Shown here piece by piece: positions 50,803 to 61,387 of a stretch of DNA of 64,000 nt (within the stretch, counting starts at the first letter, position 1; each line of letters opens with the position of its first letter). A program made the position numbers and the translations under genes. Under the pieces are notes generated by a model. It ran no database searches and was not told the origin of the DNA. It worked only from the letters and a program-made list of their open reading frames with translations. Source of the DNA: CG2-30-46-19 sp034414555 (GTDB lineage Bacteria; Chloroflexota; Dehalococcoidia; GIF9; AB-539-J10). Where the stretch lies: positions 1 through 64,000 of the forward strand of contig DAOUMA010000010.1 of NCBI GenBank assembly GCA_034414555.1. The letters are read 5' to 3'.

Positions 50803-50936
50803 TACGGCCTGGAGGATAGCGGAGAGGGACTGGTAACCCGCGAAATTTGCCAGGCCCATGATGGGACTGCCAGCTATCCTCGAACTTAGCAGACCGGGTT
50901 ACCTCAGTGCCATGTCAAGGCTCTCCAGCCACCAAG
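50787..50936 (-). ncRNA. candidate structured RNA with pseudoknot-like pairing
   Basis: Four long complementary pairs fall in 150 nt: GTTTGGT(A)GGC 50787-50797 with GCCACCAAGC 50927-50936; GGAGAG 50821-50826 with CTCTCC 50921-50926; GGTAACCCG 50832-50840 with CGGGTTACC 50895-50903; and GAGGATAGC 50812-50820 with GCTATCCTC 50873-50881. The last crosses two others. A smaller hairpin lies near 50851-50870. The terminal helix recalls 5S rRNA helix I, but the length (150 vs about 117) and internal order do not fit 5S. The strand is uncertain; minus is assumed because it follows the 23S unit. Confidence 0.4.
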
Positions 50937-50970
50937 CCTCATGATATGCTCAATACCAAAATACAAACAA

Positions 50971-50997
50971 AAAGGCAGGTCAACTTGACCTGCCTTT
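50971..50997 (-). terminator. intrinsic terminator of the 23S-tRNA unit
   Basis: A perfect 13-bp palindrome (AAAGGCAGGTCAA / TTGACCTGCCTTT with one central base) is followed on the minus strand by a T-rich tract (CTTTTTGTTTG). It lies 12 bases after the tRNA-fMet gene and closes the transcription unit. Confidence 0.8.
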
Positions 50998-51008
50998 CCA
51001 AATTTCTT

Positions 51009-51083
51009 TGGTGGCGGGGGTTGGATTTGAACCAACGACCTTCGGGTTATGGGCCCGACGAGCTACCACTGCTCCACCCCGCG
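51009..51083 (-). tRNA. initiator tRNA-fMet(CAU)
   Basis: A 75-nt cloverleaf including encoded CCA. Initiator features are present: a C1-C72 mismatch at the acceptor end, A11-T24 in the D stem, and three G-C pairs (GGG/CCC) in the anticodon stem. The anticodon loop reads CCCATAA, so the anticodon is CAT and position 33 is C where nearly all tRNAs have T. It lies about 65 bases after the 23S gene on the same strand. Confidence 0.93.
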
Positions 51084-51147
51084 ATAATGACACACAAAAG
51101 CCGCCGATTTTTAGGGAAACTGACAGGTTTTGTGTTCAACCTGACTC

Positions 51148-54162
<3,015 letters not shown>

Positions 54163-54227
54163 GCGTCAGGATGAACACAAAACCTATTCAGTTTTTAAGG
54201 TGCAAACTAGAATTATTCAAACACAAC

Positions 54228-54256
54228 ACTATACCACACCACTATTGTGGTGTCAA
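54228..54256 (-). promoter_or_regulatory. strong promoter of the 23S rRNA unit with palindromic spacer
   Basis: Minus-strand TTGACA (54256-54251) and TATAGT (54233-54228) are 17 nt apart, close to consensus. The spacer contains the inverted repeat CACCAC-N4-GTGGTG (54237-54252 on the plus strand), a possible operator. About 65 nt follow before the 23S 5' end, including CACCTTAAAAACTGAATAGG, which recalls antitermination/ITS sequence. Confidence 0.75.
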
Positions 54257-54309
54257 ATAAGTAAACTATTCTTATTTTGGTAGTGCTGTATTATCATAAT
54301 ACCACTTCC

Positions 54310-55512
54310 GTGAAATCAAAGCAAATTTTTGGACTCAACTCCAACGTATTCTTCCTGGGATTGGTCAGTTTCCTCACCGATGTCAGCAGTGAGATGATTT
54401 TCACCCTCCTCCCTTTGTTTCTGCTCAATGTGCTGGGGGTGGCGACCACGGTCATTGGTCTAATTGAAGGAGTGGCTGATGCCACTGCCTCTCTGTTTAG
54501 AATCCTCAGCGGCTGGCTCAGCGATAGATTGGGAAAAAGGAAAGAGCTAACTATTCTTGGCTACGGATTATCCACTGCTGTCAAGCCGCTCATGTATATT
54601 GCCTCGACCTGGGGGATGGTGCTTGGTGTACGGTTTTGCGACAGGATGGGCAAGGGTGTTCGAACTGCTCCTCGGGATGCTTTAGTAGCAGATTCAGTAA
54701 CTTCAGGGCAGAGGGGCAAGGCTTTCGGACTTCACCGCGCCATGGATACCTTCGGCGCAATGGTGGGCATTATTTCCGCAGCAGTAGTGGTCTTCTTATG
54801 GCAAGGTGGAAGTCTGGAGCTCAGTCGAGCTACCTACCAGCAATTGGTTTTAATTGGCATTATCCCTGCTGTGATAGCTTTGTTTATCTTTTTCTTCATT
54901 AAAGAGCCAGCGAAAAGTCCAGCACCACAAAGCTCCCCTCCTATAGGTAGAATGAGGAAACTTACATTCGGGTTAGATAAACGGTTCTGGATTTTCCTGG
55001 GCATTATCTTCTTATTCACACTGGGCAACTCCAGCGATGCTTTCCTCATTCTTCGAGCCCAGAACCTGGGCAATCCTGTTCTTACTATACTTTTGATGCT
55101 GGTGCTGTTCAATTTCGTTTATGCTTCCTTATCCACGCCGGCGGGGATGTTGTCCGATAAGCTGGGAAGGAGGCGCATCATCCTCTTGGGCTGGCTGATT
55201 TACACTCTGGTTTACCTTGGCTTCGCCGTGGCTTCCGTTTCGTGGCAGGTATGGCTATTATTCGGATTTTATGGTGTTTATTACGGCTTAGCTGAGGGAG
55301 TAGCCCGTGCCTTTGTAGCCGATTTAGTTCCCGAGGAGAAAAGGGGGACGGCTTATGGTCTATTTCACGGCATCGTGGGAGTTACTTTGCTTCCGGCAAG
55401 CCTTATTGCCGGCTGCTTGTGGCAGGTGGTTAACCCCGCAGCACCATTTTTCTTCGGCGCCATCATGGCTTTCCTGGCGATGGTAGGCTTCTTGGTGTTA
55501 GTCAAGGAATGA
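54310..55512 (+). CDS. MFS transporter
   Basis: A protein of about 400 residues with 12 predicted transmembrane helices. Typical MFS loops are GWLSDRLGKRKEL, CDRMGKGVRTAPRDALVADS and SDKLGRRRIILLGWL. Similarity is to the DHA1-like efflux group; substrate is unknown. The likely start is GTG 54310 (VKSKQIFG); a TTG at 54277 lies in the rRNA promoter region. It ends convergent with panC. Confidence 0.88.
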   Translation: MKSKQIFGLNSNVFFLGLVSFLTDVSSEMIFTLLPLFLLNVLGVATTVIGLIEGVADATASLFRILSGWLSDRLGKRKELTILGYGLSTAVKPLMYIASTWGMVLGVRFCDRMGKGVRTAPRDALVADSVTSGQRGKAFGLHRAMDTFGAMVGIISAAVVVFLWQGGSLELSRATYQQLVLIGIIPAVIALFIFFFIKEPAKSPAPQSSPPIGRMRKLTFGLDKRFWIFLGIIFLFTLGNSSDAFLILRAQNLGNPVLTILLMLVLFNFVYASLSTPAGMLSDKLGRRRIILLGWLIYTLVYLGFAVASVSWQVWLLFGFYGVYYGLAEGVARAFVADLVPEEKRGTAYGLFHGIVGVTLLPASLIAGCLWQVVNPAAPFFFGAIMAFLAMVGFLVLVKE

Positions 55513-55515
55513 CAT

Positions 55516-56361
55516 TTACCCCAGAATCACATTATCTATCAGTCTCGTTTTGCCTATTCTGACTGCCAGGAAGACTATCGCTGGGCGGTCGATTTTTTTT
55601 AACTCCTCCAGGGTATTGGCGTCGGCGATGCTGACATAGTCGATTTTGGCTAATGGCTCCTTCTGAATCATTGAGGTCATCTGGTGGCGAATTTTAGCAG
55701 CATCTTTTTCACCGCCTTGCCACAATTCCCTGGCGAGAGAGAGTGCCTTAAATAGAACTGTGGCTGCCTGTCGTTCTTCAGGGTTCAGATAGGTATTGCG
55801 GCTGCTCATGGCCAGTCCGTTGCTTTCCCTAACTGTGGGCACAATTATGATTTCCAGGTTCATATTTAAATCAGCAACCATTTTCTTAATGACCACCGCC
55901 TGCTGGGCATCCTTCTGCCCGAAATAGGCTCTGGTGGGCTGGATGATGTTGAATAGCTTGGCGCAAACTGTGGCTACTCCACGGAAATGTCCCGGACGAG
56001 AGGCTCCTTCAAGCTTTTCGGTTACCTTCTCTACATCTACCCAGCTATTAAAACCCCGGGGATACATCTCCTCCTCCGACGGCACGAAGACGATATCTAC
56101 CTTCTCCCTTTCCAGTAGTTCAAGGTCGCGATTGAGGTCTCGAGGGTAATCCTGAAAATCCTCGTCTGGTCCAAACTGGGTGGGGTTTACGAAGATGCTG
56201 ACCACAACCGTGGGGTTTTCCTTCCTCGCCTGTCTTACCAGGCTTAAGTGACCTTCGTGGAAATAGCCCATGGTGGGCACAAAGCCAACAGGCTCGCTGA
56301 GCTGGCGTCTTAGTTTCCTCATTTCGGCGATTGTGTTTATTACTGGCGTTTTCACCTTCAC
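55516..56361 (-). CDS. panC: pantoate-beta-alanine ligase
   Basis: A 281-residue ATP-dependent ligase joining pantoate and beta-alanine. PTMGYFHEGHLSLVRQARKE, VSIFVNPTQFGPDEDF, YFGQKDAQQAVVIKKMV and MSSRNTYLNPEERQAA are characteristic. The GTG start at 56361 (or 56355) lies in an interspersed palindromic repeat that also gives the Shine-Dalgarno. It is the last gene of the pantothenate operon. The gap to panB, about 130 bp, holds repeat fragments. Confidence 0.95.
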   Translation of the reverse strand: MKVKTPVINTIAEMRKLRRQLSEPVGFVPTMGYFHEGHLSLVRQARKENPTVVVSIFVNPTQFGPDEDFQDYPRDLNRDLELLEREKVDIVFVPSEEEMYPRGFNSWVDVEKVTEKLEGASRPGHFRGVATVCAKLFNIIQPTRAYFGQKDAQQAVVIKKMVADLNMNLEIIIVPTVRESNGLAMSSRNTYLNPEERQAATVLFKALSLARELWQGGEKDAAKIRHQMTSMIQKEPLAKIDYVSIADANTLEELKKIDRPAIVFLAVRIGKTRLIDNVILG

Positions 56362-56384
56362 CCTCTCCCATCAAGGAAGAGGGA
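56351..56384 (-). repeat. short palindromic repeat supplying RBS and start (panC)
   Basis: On the minus strand TTCCCTCTTCCTTGATGGGA is followed by GAGGGTGAAGGTGAA, the same arrangement as at 41654-41693 and 42224-42262. The panC GTG start codons lie within the repeat tail. Confidence 0.6.
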
Positions 56385-56386
56385 AT

Positions 56387-56460
56387 CTAAAGAGATTGCT
56401 TCGCTTTGCTCGAAATGACATACATAAAAGAGGGTCACAATGACATACTTCCTAACATAA
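56387..56460. repeat. 'cgaaatgac/cacaatgac' repeat fragments
   Basis: The spacer between panC and panB contains agattgcttcgctttgctcg, aaatgacatac and cacaatgacatac, members of the 'cgcaatgac' family seen at 39.1 kb. No gene is seen. Confidence 0.5.
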
Positions 56461-56494
56461 AAAATCACTCCGTTAACTAATGGGCAATGGCAGT

Positions 56495-57325
56495 TTACCC
56501 CTTGAGAGATTCGAGAATGCTTTCGTCCATAGTGTAGCTGTGCTTCATGGTGGGGAATGCATTGGACTTAACCTCGGTTACATAGGCAGTGACAGCGTTC
56601 TTTATCTCTTCAGCCAGCCTGGCATATTGTTTAGCATGTTTGGGAACAATGTCGGTATAAAGTCCAAGCATGTCGCTCACTACCTGAACCTGACCGTCAC
56701 AATCAGGACCGGCACCGATGCCGATGGTAGGGATGGACAGCTTCTTGGTGAGCAATTTAGAAAGTGCCGCCGGCACGCATTCCAAAACAACTGAGAAGGC
56801 ACCAGCTTGCTGTAATATTTGAGCATCTTCAAGCAACCTTTTGGCTGTCTCGGCAGTTTGCCCTTGCACTTTGTAGCCACTAAGTTGATATACTGACTGT
56901 GGTGTAAGCCCGATATGACCCATAACCGGTATGCCACAATTGATAAGGCGTTTCACTGTTTCGGCAACAACTTCACCACCTTCAAGCTTGACCGCCTGTG
57001 CTCCACCTTCCTGGATAAATCTTCCCGCGTTGTACAGAGCATCTGAGATATCAGTGTGGTAGGTCATAAAGGGCATATCGCCTACTATCAAGGCCTTGTT
57101 AGCGCCCTTGACCACAGCTTTGGTGTGATGAATCATCTCGTCCATTGTGACCGGGATAGTGGAATCATAGCCCAGCATTACCATTCCCAGGCTGTCTCCC
57201 ACGAGTATTAAAGGCACACCGACCCCGTCAATGATTTTGGCGGTTATGTAATCATAGGCGGTAAGCATGGGTATTTTTTCCTTCCTTTGCTTCATTGCCT
57301 TTATTTCATCTATGGTAATCCGCAT
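56495..57325 (-). CDS. panB: ketopantoate hydroxymethyltransferase
   Basis: A 276-residue TIM-barrel enzyme adding a hydroxymethyl group to alpha-ketoisovalerate. MLTAYDYITAKIIDGVGVPL, LVGDSLGMVMLGYDST, KLEGGEVVAETVK, and MGHIGLTPQSVY are diagnostic. The protein is somewhat longer at the C-terminus than the E. coli form. It lies 13 bases after panD and upstream of panC. Confidence 0.96.
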   Translation of the reverse strand: MRITIDEIKAMKQRKEKIPMLTAYDYITAKIIDGVGVPLILVGDSLGMVMLGYDSTIPVTMDEMIHHTKAVVKGANKALIVGDMPFMTYHTDISDALYNAGRFIQEGGAQAVKLEGGEVVAETVKRLINCGIPVMGHIGLTPQSVYQLSGYKVQGQTAETAKRLLEDAQILQQAGAFSVVLECVPAALSKLLTKKLSIPTIGIGAGPDCDGQVQVVSDMLGLYTDIVPKHAKQYARLAEEIKNAVTAYVTEVKSNAFPTMKHSYTMDESILESLKG

Positions 57326-57338
57326 TGTCTCACTCCTT

Positions 57339-57728
57339 TTATTTCATAGTTAACAGGTCTTCCACCCATTCTTTCCCTTTCGTCTCCACAATCCTGTTAT
57401 TTTCATCCACATAAACCATCTTTGGAATCACATTTATCGCTTCATCATCAGGGACATGGCAATAGGAGAGGATAATAACGATGTCTCCTTTAGCGGCAAG
57501 CCTGGCAGCGGCGCCATTAATGCAAATTGCTCCTGAGCCTGGCTCAGCTTCAATGGCATAAGTGCTAAACCGGGCGCCATTATTGATGTCAAGCACCTCT
57601 ACCTGCTCATAAGGGAGGGTGTCACTTGCCTCCATGAGGGATTTGTCTATGGTAATGCTGCCTTCATAATCGACATCGACCTGGGTAACCCGAGCATGGT
57701 GGATTTTACCTTTCAACATAGTTCTCAT
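57339..57728 (-). CDS. panD: aspartate 1-decarboxylase precursor
   Basis: A 129-residue pyruvoyl enzyme making beta-alanine. Self-cleavage is expected between Gly24 and Ser25 (in DYEGSITIDKSLMEA), and GARFSTYAIEAEPGSGAICI and NGAAARLAAKGD are conserved. It lies between DUF2520 and panB. Its presence means beta-alanine can be made from aspartate, next to a possible peptide-derived source (the P1 peptidase). Confidence 0.96.
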   Translation of the reverse strand: MRTMLKGKIHHARVTQVDVDYEGSITIDKSLMEASDTLPYEQVEVLDINNGARFSTYAIEAEPGSGAICINGAAARLAAKGDIVIILSYCHVPDDEAINVIPKMVYVDENNRIVETKGKEWVEDLLTMK

Positions 57729-57731
57729 TGG

Positions 57732-58601
57732 CTACCTCCCGACATTATTCGTAAACAGAGCCTTTAGTTCCTCAGCTTTATATGCATCGATTTTTCCTTT
57801 CTTTAAAGCGATGGGAATAGTGTGGAGCCCTAACTCTTTATAAGTAGTGAGCAGCGAGGGATTATTAGCTTTAAGCGCAGTTAGATGTTTACTTATGGTG
57901 GCCAGATCGCCACGGGATACAGGTCCGGTGAGGCAATCTGGTAAACCGATGTTATCAATGTTGTTCACTGTGCCTTGTAACAAAGGGATGAGAGCTTTGG
58001 TTGCCTTCTCCGGGGGCACTCCAAGGGTTTGCCATAAATCTGTAGCTAGCTTGACCAAAGTTACCATATAGTTACAGGCAAAGACGGCTGCGGCATGATA
58101 AATTACCTTGTCTCCGGGCTTAAGTTCTATCCAGGCGCCATCCAGGAAGGAAGCCAATTTTTTTAGCGTTGATAGCAGAGGTTCCTCAGCTTCAAGGGCG
58201 AAAGTGGAGCCAGGGAGGTTTTCCACAGCTTGTTTAATACTAGCGAAAGTTTGTAGTGGGTGGAAGGAGCCGATATTAGCGCCTGCCTGCTTGGCTGGCT
58301 TGAGGATGTCAATGGAGTGGACGCCACTGCAATGCACCACGCTTTTCCCGGGATGCCAGTGAACCTCACTGGCTACCCTGGCAATGGCATCGTCAGGGGT
58401 GGTGATAAAGATTAACTCAGCGGCATCAGCTGCCTCCTGTGGCGATGAGCAGGGATGGCAATGAGGTAAGGAACTAGCCAGCCTCTCTGCTGAGGTTAAG
58501 TTCCGACTGGATACCGCAACTATTCTGCACTCCTTCTGGGAAAGCCTTGTTGCCAGGGCTGTTCCTACTGTCCCTGCGCCAATAAAGCCAATCTTTAGCA
58601 T
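57732..58601 (-). CDS. Rossmann-like DUF2520 protein, candidate ketopantoate reductase
   Basis: A 289-residue protein. The N-terminal Rossmann domain binds NAD(P) (KIGFIGAGTVGTALATRLSQ), with LIFITTPDDAIARVASEV and HCSGVHSIDILKPAKQAGAN. The C-terminal DUF2520 helical domain contains HAAAVFACNYMVTLVKLA. The architecture resembles PanE and 6-phosphogluconate dehydrogenase-like enzymes. The operon lacks a classical panE, and this gene overlaps the P1 peptidase and precedes panD by three bases, so it may supply pantoate. This is inference from context. Confidence 0.82.
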   Translation of the reverse strand: MLKIGFIGAGTVGTALATRLSQKECRIVAVSSRNLTSAERLASSLPHCHPCSSPQEAADAAELIFITTPDDAIARVASEVHWHPGKSVVHCSGVHSIDILKPAKQAGANIGSFHPLQTFASIKQAVENLPGSTFALEAEEPLLSTLKKLASFLDGAWIELKPGDKVIYHAAAVFACNYMVTLVKLATDLWQTLGVPPEKATKALIPLLQGTVNNIDNIGLPDCLTGPVSRGDLATISKHLTALKANNPSLLTTYKELGLHTIPIALKKGKIDAYKAEELKALFTNNVGR

Positions 58602-59560
58602 GCTGTTGCTACCTTGCTGGCGGATATGCCTGCCATTGTTTTGGATTTAGTTATTGCCCTAACTATTGCGGTGGACATCACCTCAGTGGCTACTATGCCC
58701 AGTAAGGTGAGGTCACATTTCTTTTCTCCTAGGGAAAGGACAAAAATTACATCGCCATCAAACATAGTAAGGTAAGGGTCAACAGTGCGGGCTATGCCCG
58801 CTCCTGCCATTTGTGCTAGCTTGTTCGCCTGTGCTTTGTCAAGCTGAGCGTTTGTAGCTACTACAGCGATTGTAGTGTTGGACAAGTAGCTTGCTCTTTT
58901 GAATTGCTCACCTTTCAACAATTCTGAAGTGCTCCAAAAACCGTCTCCATCAGAACGATGAGGGCCAGCAATGATTTTTCCTGTTTTGGGGTGGATAACG
59001 TCTCCAAAGGCATTTTCCACTGCCAGGGCAGCCACGATGACGTCACCGCCTACTTTCTGACTGGCGGTTCCCAGGCCACTTTTGGTAGCTTTATCTATGC
59101 CGAGAATCTTTCCCACCGCTGCTCCAGTTCCTGCACCGACGCATCCTTCAGGAACTTCTCCGTCAGTGGCAGCGAGGCAAGCTTGATAGCCCTGAGCAGC
59201 ATCGGGTCTCGCTTTTGGGTCACCTACTACTAAATCGTAAATAATAGCTGCGGGAACTATGGGAACCTTGCCAGCAACGGTCTGATGACCGATTCCGCGC
59301 TCTTCAAGATACTTCATAACGCCGCCAGCTGCCTGTAGGCCAAAGGCACTGCCTCCGCTGAGAAGAATGGCGTGGATTTTTTCCACCAGATTTCCGGGGC
59401 GAAGGACATCGGTCTCCCTTGTTCCTGGGGCTGAGCCACTAACATCGACACCGGCCACCGCTCCTTTTTCGCAGAGAATGACGGTGCAACCGGTCATCCC
59501 TTCTTTATCGGTATAGTGTCCTGCCTTGATTCCGGAGACATCCGTTATGCTGTTATACAT
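58595..59560 (-). CDS. P1 family peptidase (DmpA/BapA-type aminopeptidase)
   Basis: A protein of about 321 residues of the self-cleaving DmpA/BapA family: SITDVSGIKAGHYTDKEGMT, ILLSGGSAFGLQAAGGVMKY and the C-terminal SNTTIAVVATNAQLDKAQAN, where cleavage and the Thr/Ser nucleophile are expected, then DGDVIFVLSLG. Known members remove N-terminal D-Ala or beta-Ala residues from peptides. As first gene of an operon with panD, panB and panC it could release beta-alanine for pantothenate. I chose the ATG at 59560; in-frame codons upstream run through the terminator hairpin. Confidence 0.88.
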   Translation of the reverse strand: MYNSITDVSGIKAGHYTDKEGMTGCTVILCEKGAVAGVDVSGSAPGTRETDVLRPGNLVEKIHAILLSGGSAFGLQAAGGVMKYLEERGIGHQTVAGKVPIVPAAIIYDLVVGDPKARPDAAQGYQACLAATDGEVPEGCVGAGTGAAVGKILGIDKATKSGLGTASQKVGGDVIVAALAVENAFGDVIHPKTGKIIAGPHRSDGDGFWSTSELLKGEQFKRASYLSNTTIAVVATNAQLDKAQANKLAQMAGAGIARTVDPYLTMFDGDVIFVLSLGEKKCDLTLLGIVATEVMSTAIVRAITKSKTMAGISASKVATAC

Positions 59561-59703
59561 CGCTAATAAAAAAACCCTCCTGGCAACACCAAGAGGGCCT
59601 TTTATACCTTTTCTTACCGTCCCGGTCACTGCCGATCCGAGCGGCTAACGCCAAACTTTATTGTATTTAGGCTCACCGCTATACTTGTCGGTGGCAATTT
59701 TTA
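59561..59703 (-). promoter_or_regulatory. structured leader of the pantothenate operon (candidate riboswitch/attenuator)
   Basis: About 140 nt between promoter and first gene fold on the minus strand into CACCG/CGGTG (59693-59689 with 59678-59674), GCC(T)AAA/TTTGGC (59672-59666 with 59655-59650), GCCG/CGGC (59645-59642 with 59634-59631) and ACCG/CGGT (59626-59623 with 59619-59616), then the terminator. I could not match it to a known riboswitch class. A 22-codon frame (59717 to 59649) also spans it, so peptide-based attenuation is possible. Confidence 0.5.
59568..59597 (-). terminator. intrinsic terminator/attenuator before the P1 peptidase gene
   Basis: Minus-strand CCCTCTTGG (59597-59589) and CCAGGAGGG (59583-59575) pair with one T-G wobble around TGTTG and run directly into seven T residues (59574-59568). 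It lies seven bases before the ATG at 59560, downstream of a good promoter, so transcription of the whole operon must pass it. Confidence 0.75.
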
Positions 59704-59732
59704 AGCATAACATATTTTTTTAGCTTCGTCAA
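59704..59732 (-). promoter_or_regulatory. sigma70-type promoter of the pantothenate operon leader
   Basis: Minus-strand TTGACG (59732-59727) and TATGCT (59709-59704) are exactly 17 nt apart. Transcription would start near 59697, at the head of the structured leader. Confidence 0.6.
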
Positions 59733-59787
59733 TAGCCTGTGCGCATATTTGTTGATGTATTCCTACGGTTTTGGAAACGAAGTAACT

Positions 59788-61386
59788 TTAGCTATTTAAG
59801 GATTTATACCATTTCTTGTTGAGTTTATAAACATCCTTGAACTTATCGAAAAGCTTATCGTAAACTGCTCTGTTTCTAGTGTTGGGGCTAAATGTCCTTT
59901 CAACCTTTATATATTTTCCTATATCGTCGAAGTTTTTTATATAACCCAGAGCGAAGCTGCCAAGCATGGCAGCTCCCCTTGCCCCTGCCGTTTGCACATC
60001 TTCGACTCTTTGTATTTTCCGGTCCATTACATCAGCTATAATTTGACACCAGAGGTCATTCGTCGCCCCACCGCCGATTATCCGTAATTCATTGACCTTA
60101 GAATACAAGTTCTCGACTGTAGATAAAGCCCATTTCAGATTAAAAGCTATTCCTTCATAGACAGCGCGGATTATATGACCTCGAGAATGATCAAGGCTTA
60201 AGTTGTGCAGGCCGCCCCTCACTGTATCATCATCAAGAGGACAACGCTCACCAAAGAGCCAGGGAGTAAATATTAGCCCATTAGACCCCGGGGGAATCTT
60301 ACTCGCTTCTTGTTCAAAAAGAGCATATGGTGGTGTTCCCGTTTCCACATCTGTCTGCTTCCATAGCACCTCTTTGGGATAGAGCAGTTCTCTAATCAGC
60401 CATTCGAATGTCCCAGCAGATAGTTCCTGATGTCCCATGACAAGATAATATTTTTCGGGATAGGCGCTTCCTACGCAACCAGTGTAGTGTGCAATATCAA
60501 TCTTCCGCTTTGTTACGTGGCCTCCTATCCAGCCCGATGTACCCAGATTGATATGGAGTTCCCCGTCATGCATTGCCCCTGAACCAACCGCGGCACAGGT
60601 CATATCGCCTGCTCCGTTTATTATCGGCGTCCCCTGTTTTAAACCTGTCTTTTTTGCTGCCTCTTCCGTCAGGCCGCCAACAATAAAAGTAGGGCTTTGG
60701 ACTTCAGCAAGCTTTTCCATAGGGATACCAGCCATGTTACAGAGCTTCTGAGACCAATGATTATAGTGAGGGCTGTTCTTCCTGGTGTCGAGGAGCCACC
60801 ATACTACCGCAAGGTCTGTGGATGTGACCATCTTACCTGTCAGCTTGAAGATTATATAATCCTTTACATCAAGAAATTTGTAACAATTTTTGTATATCTC
60901 AGGCAGGTTCTCCTCCAGCCAGTAAATCTTCGGAATTTGGTCCTTACCGCTGGTGACGCTGGGTGCTCCGCCTGTTATTCGCAGGAAATTCAAAATCTTG
61001 AGTGGGGGATAGCCTTTAAACTTTATTAGCCCTTTAAATAGCCTTTCTTTAGCTAACCTGGCTCCCCTGGCATCTATCCATATATAACTATTAGTAAGAG
61101 GCTTACCGTCCTTCGTTACTGGCGTAAAGCCTTGCATCTGGGTGGCAAACGTCATTCCGACAATATCATCGAGGTTAACCTGAGTCTTTTGGAGAAGGTT
61201 TTTTGTCGTCGAGGCAACTGCATCCCACCATTCATCAGGGACCTGTTCCGCATAGCCTGCTTCAGGCATAATGATGCCTGAGGGATAATTTTGTCTCACA
61301 GAATCAACTACCCTGCCATCTGTAGTAACAAGCACTGCCTTATTGTTGGTTGTCCCTAAATCATGGGCGATTATATATTTTTCCAT
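59788..61386 (-). CDS. FGGY family carbohydrate kinase
   Basis: A 532-residue sugar or polyol kinase. The phosphate-binding start is YIIAHDLGTTNNKAVLVTTD; IWIDARGA, GAGDMTCAAVGSGAMHDGEL and the C-terminal IIGGGATNDLWCQIIADVMD are FGGY segments. Length and sequence lean to the xylulokinase branch. Operon position after G3P-oxidation genes suggests glycerol or another polyol as substrate, which is not decided by sequence. The ATG follows AAGGAGGGAATAAG within the end of the DUF1667 gene. Confidence 0.87.
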   Translation of the reverse strand: MEKYIIAHDLGTTNNKAVLVTTDGRVVDSVRQNYPSGIIMPEAGYAEQVPDEWWDAVASTTKNLLQKTQVNLDDIVGMTFATQMQGFTPVTKDGKPLTNSYIWIDARGARLAKERLFKGLIKFKGYPPLKILNFLRITGGAPSVTSGKDQIPKIYWLEENLPEIYKNCYKFLDVKDYIIFKLTGKMVTSTDLAVVWWLLDTRKNSPHYNHWSQKLCNMAGIPMEKLAEVQSPTFIVGGLTEEAAKKTGLKQGTPIINGAGDMTCAAVGSGAMHDGELHINLGTSGWIGGHVTKRKIDIAHYTGCVGSAYPEKYYLVMGHQELSAGTFEWLIRELLYPKEVLWKQTDVETGTPPYALFEQEASKIPPGSNGLIFTPWLFGERCPLDDDTVRGGLHNLSLDHSRGHIIRAVYEGIAFNLKWALSTVENLYSKVNELRIIGGGATNDLWCQIIADVMDRKIQRVEDVQTAGARGAAMLGSFALGYIKNFDDIGKYIKVERTFSPNTRNRAVYDKLFDKFKDVYKLNKKWYKSLNS

Positions 61387-61387
61387 C

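Noticed and set aside
50820..50870. Similarity of GAGAGGGACTGG to the SAM-I riboswitch
   Set aside because: The rest of the SAM-I core (GATGAAACCCGGCAACC-like) is absent, and no methionine or SAM gene follows.
50787..50936. Call as a standard 5S rRNA
   Set aside because: Only the terminal helix fits. Length is about 150 nt and the conserved loop order is wrong, so it is listed as an unassigned RNA candidate.
59561..59629. Longer start for the P1 peptidase at 59629
   Set aside because: The added 23 codons are the terminator hairpin and T-tract; homology begins at MYNSITDVSGIKAG (59560).
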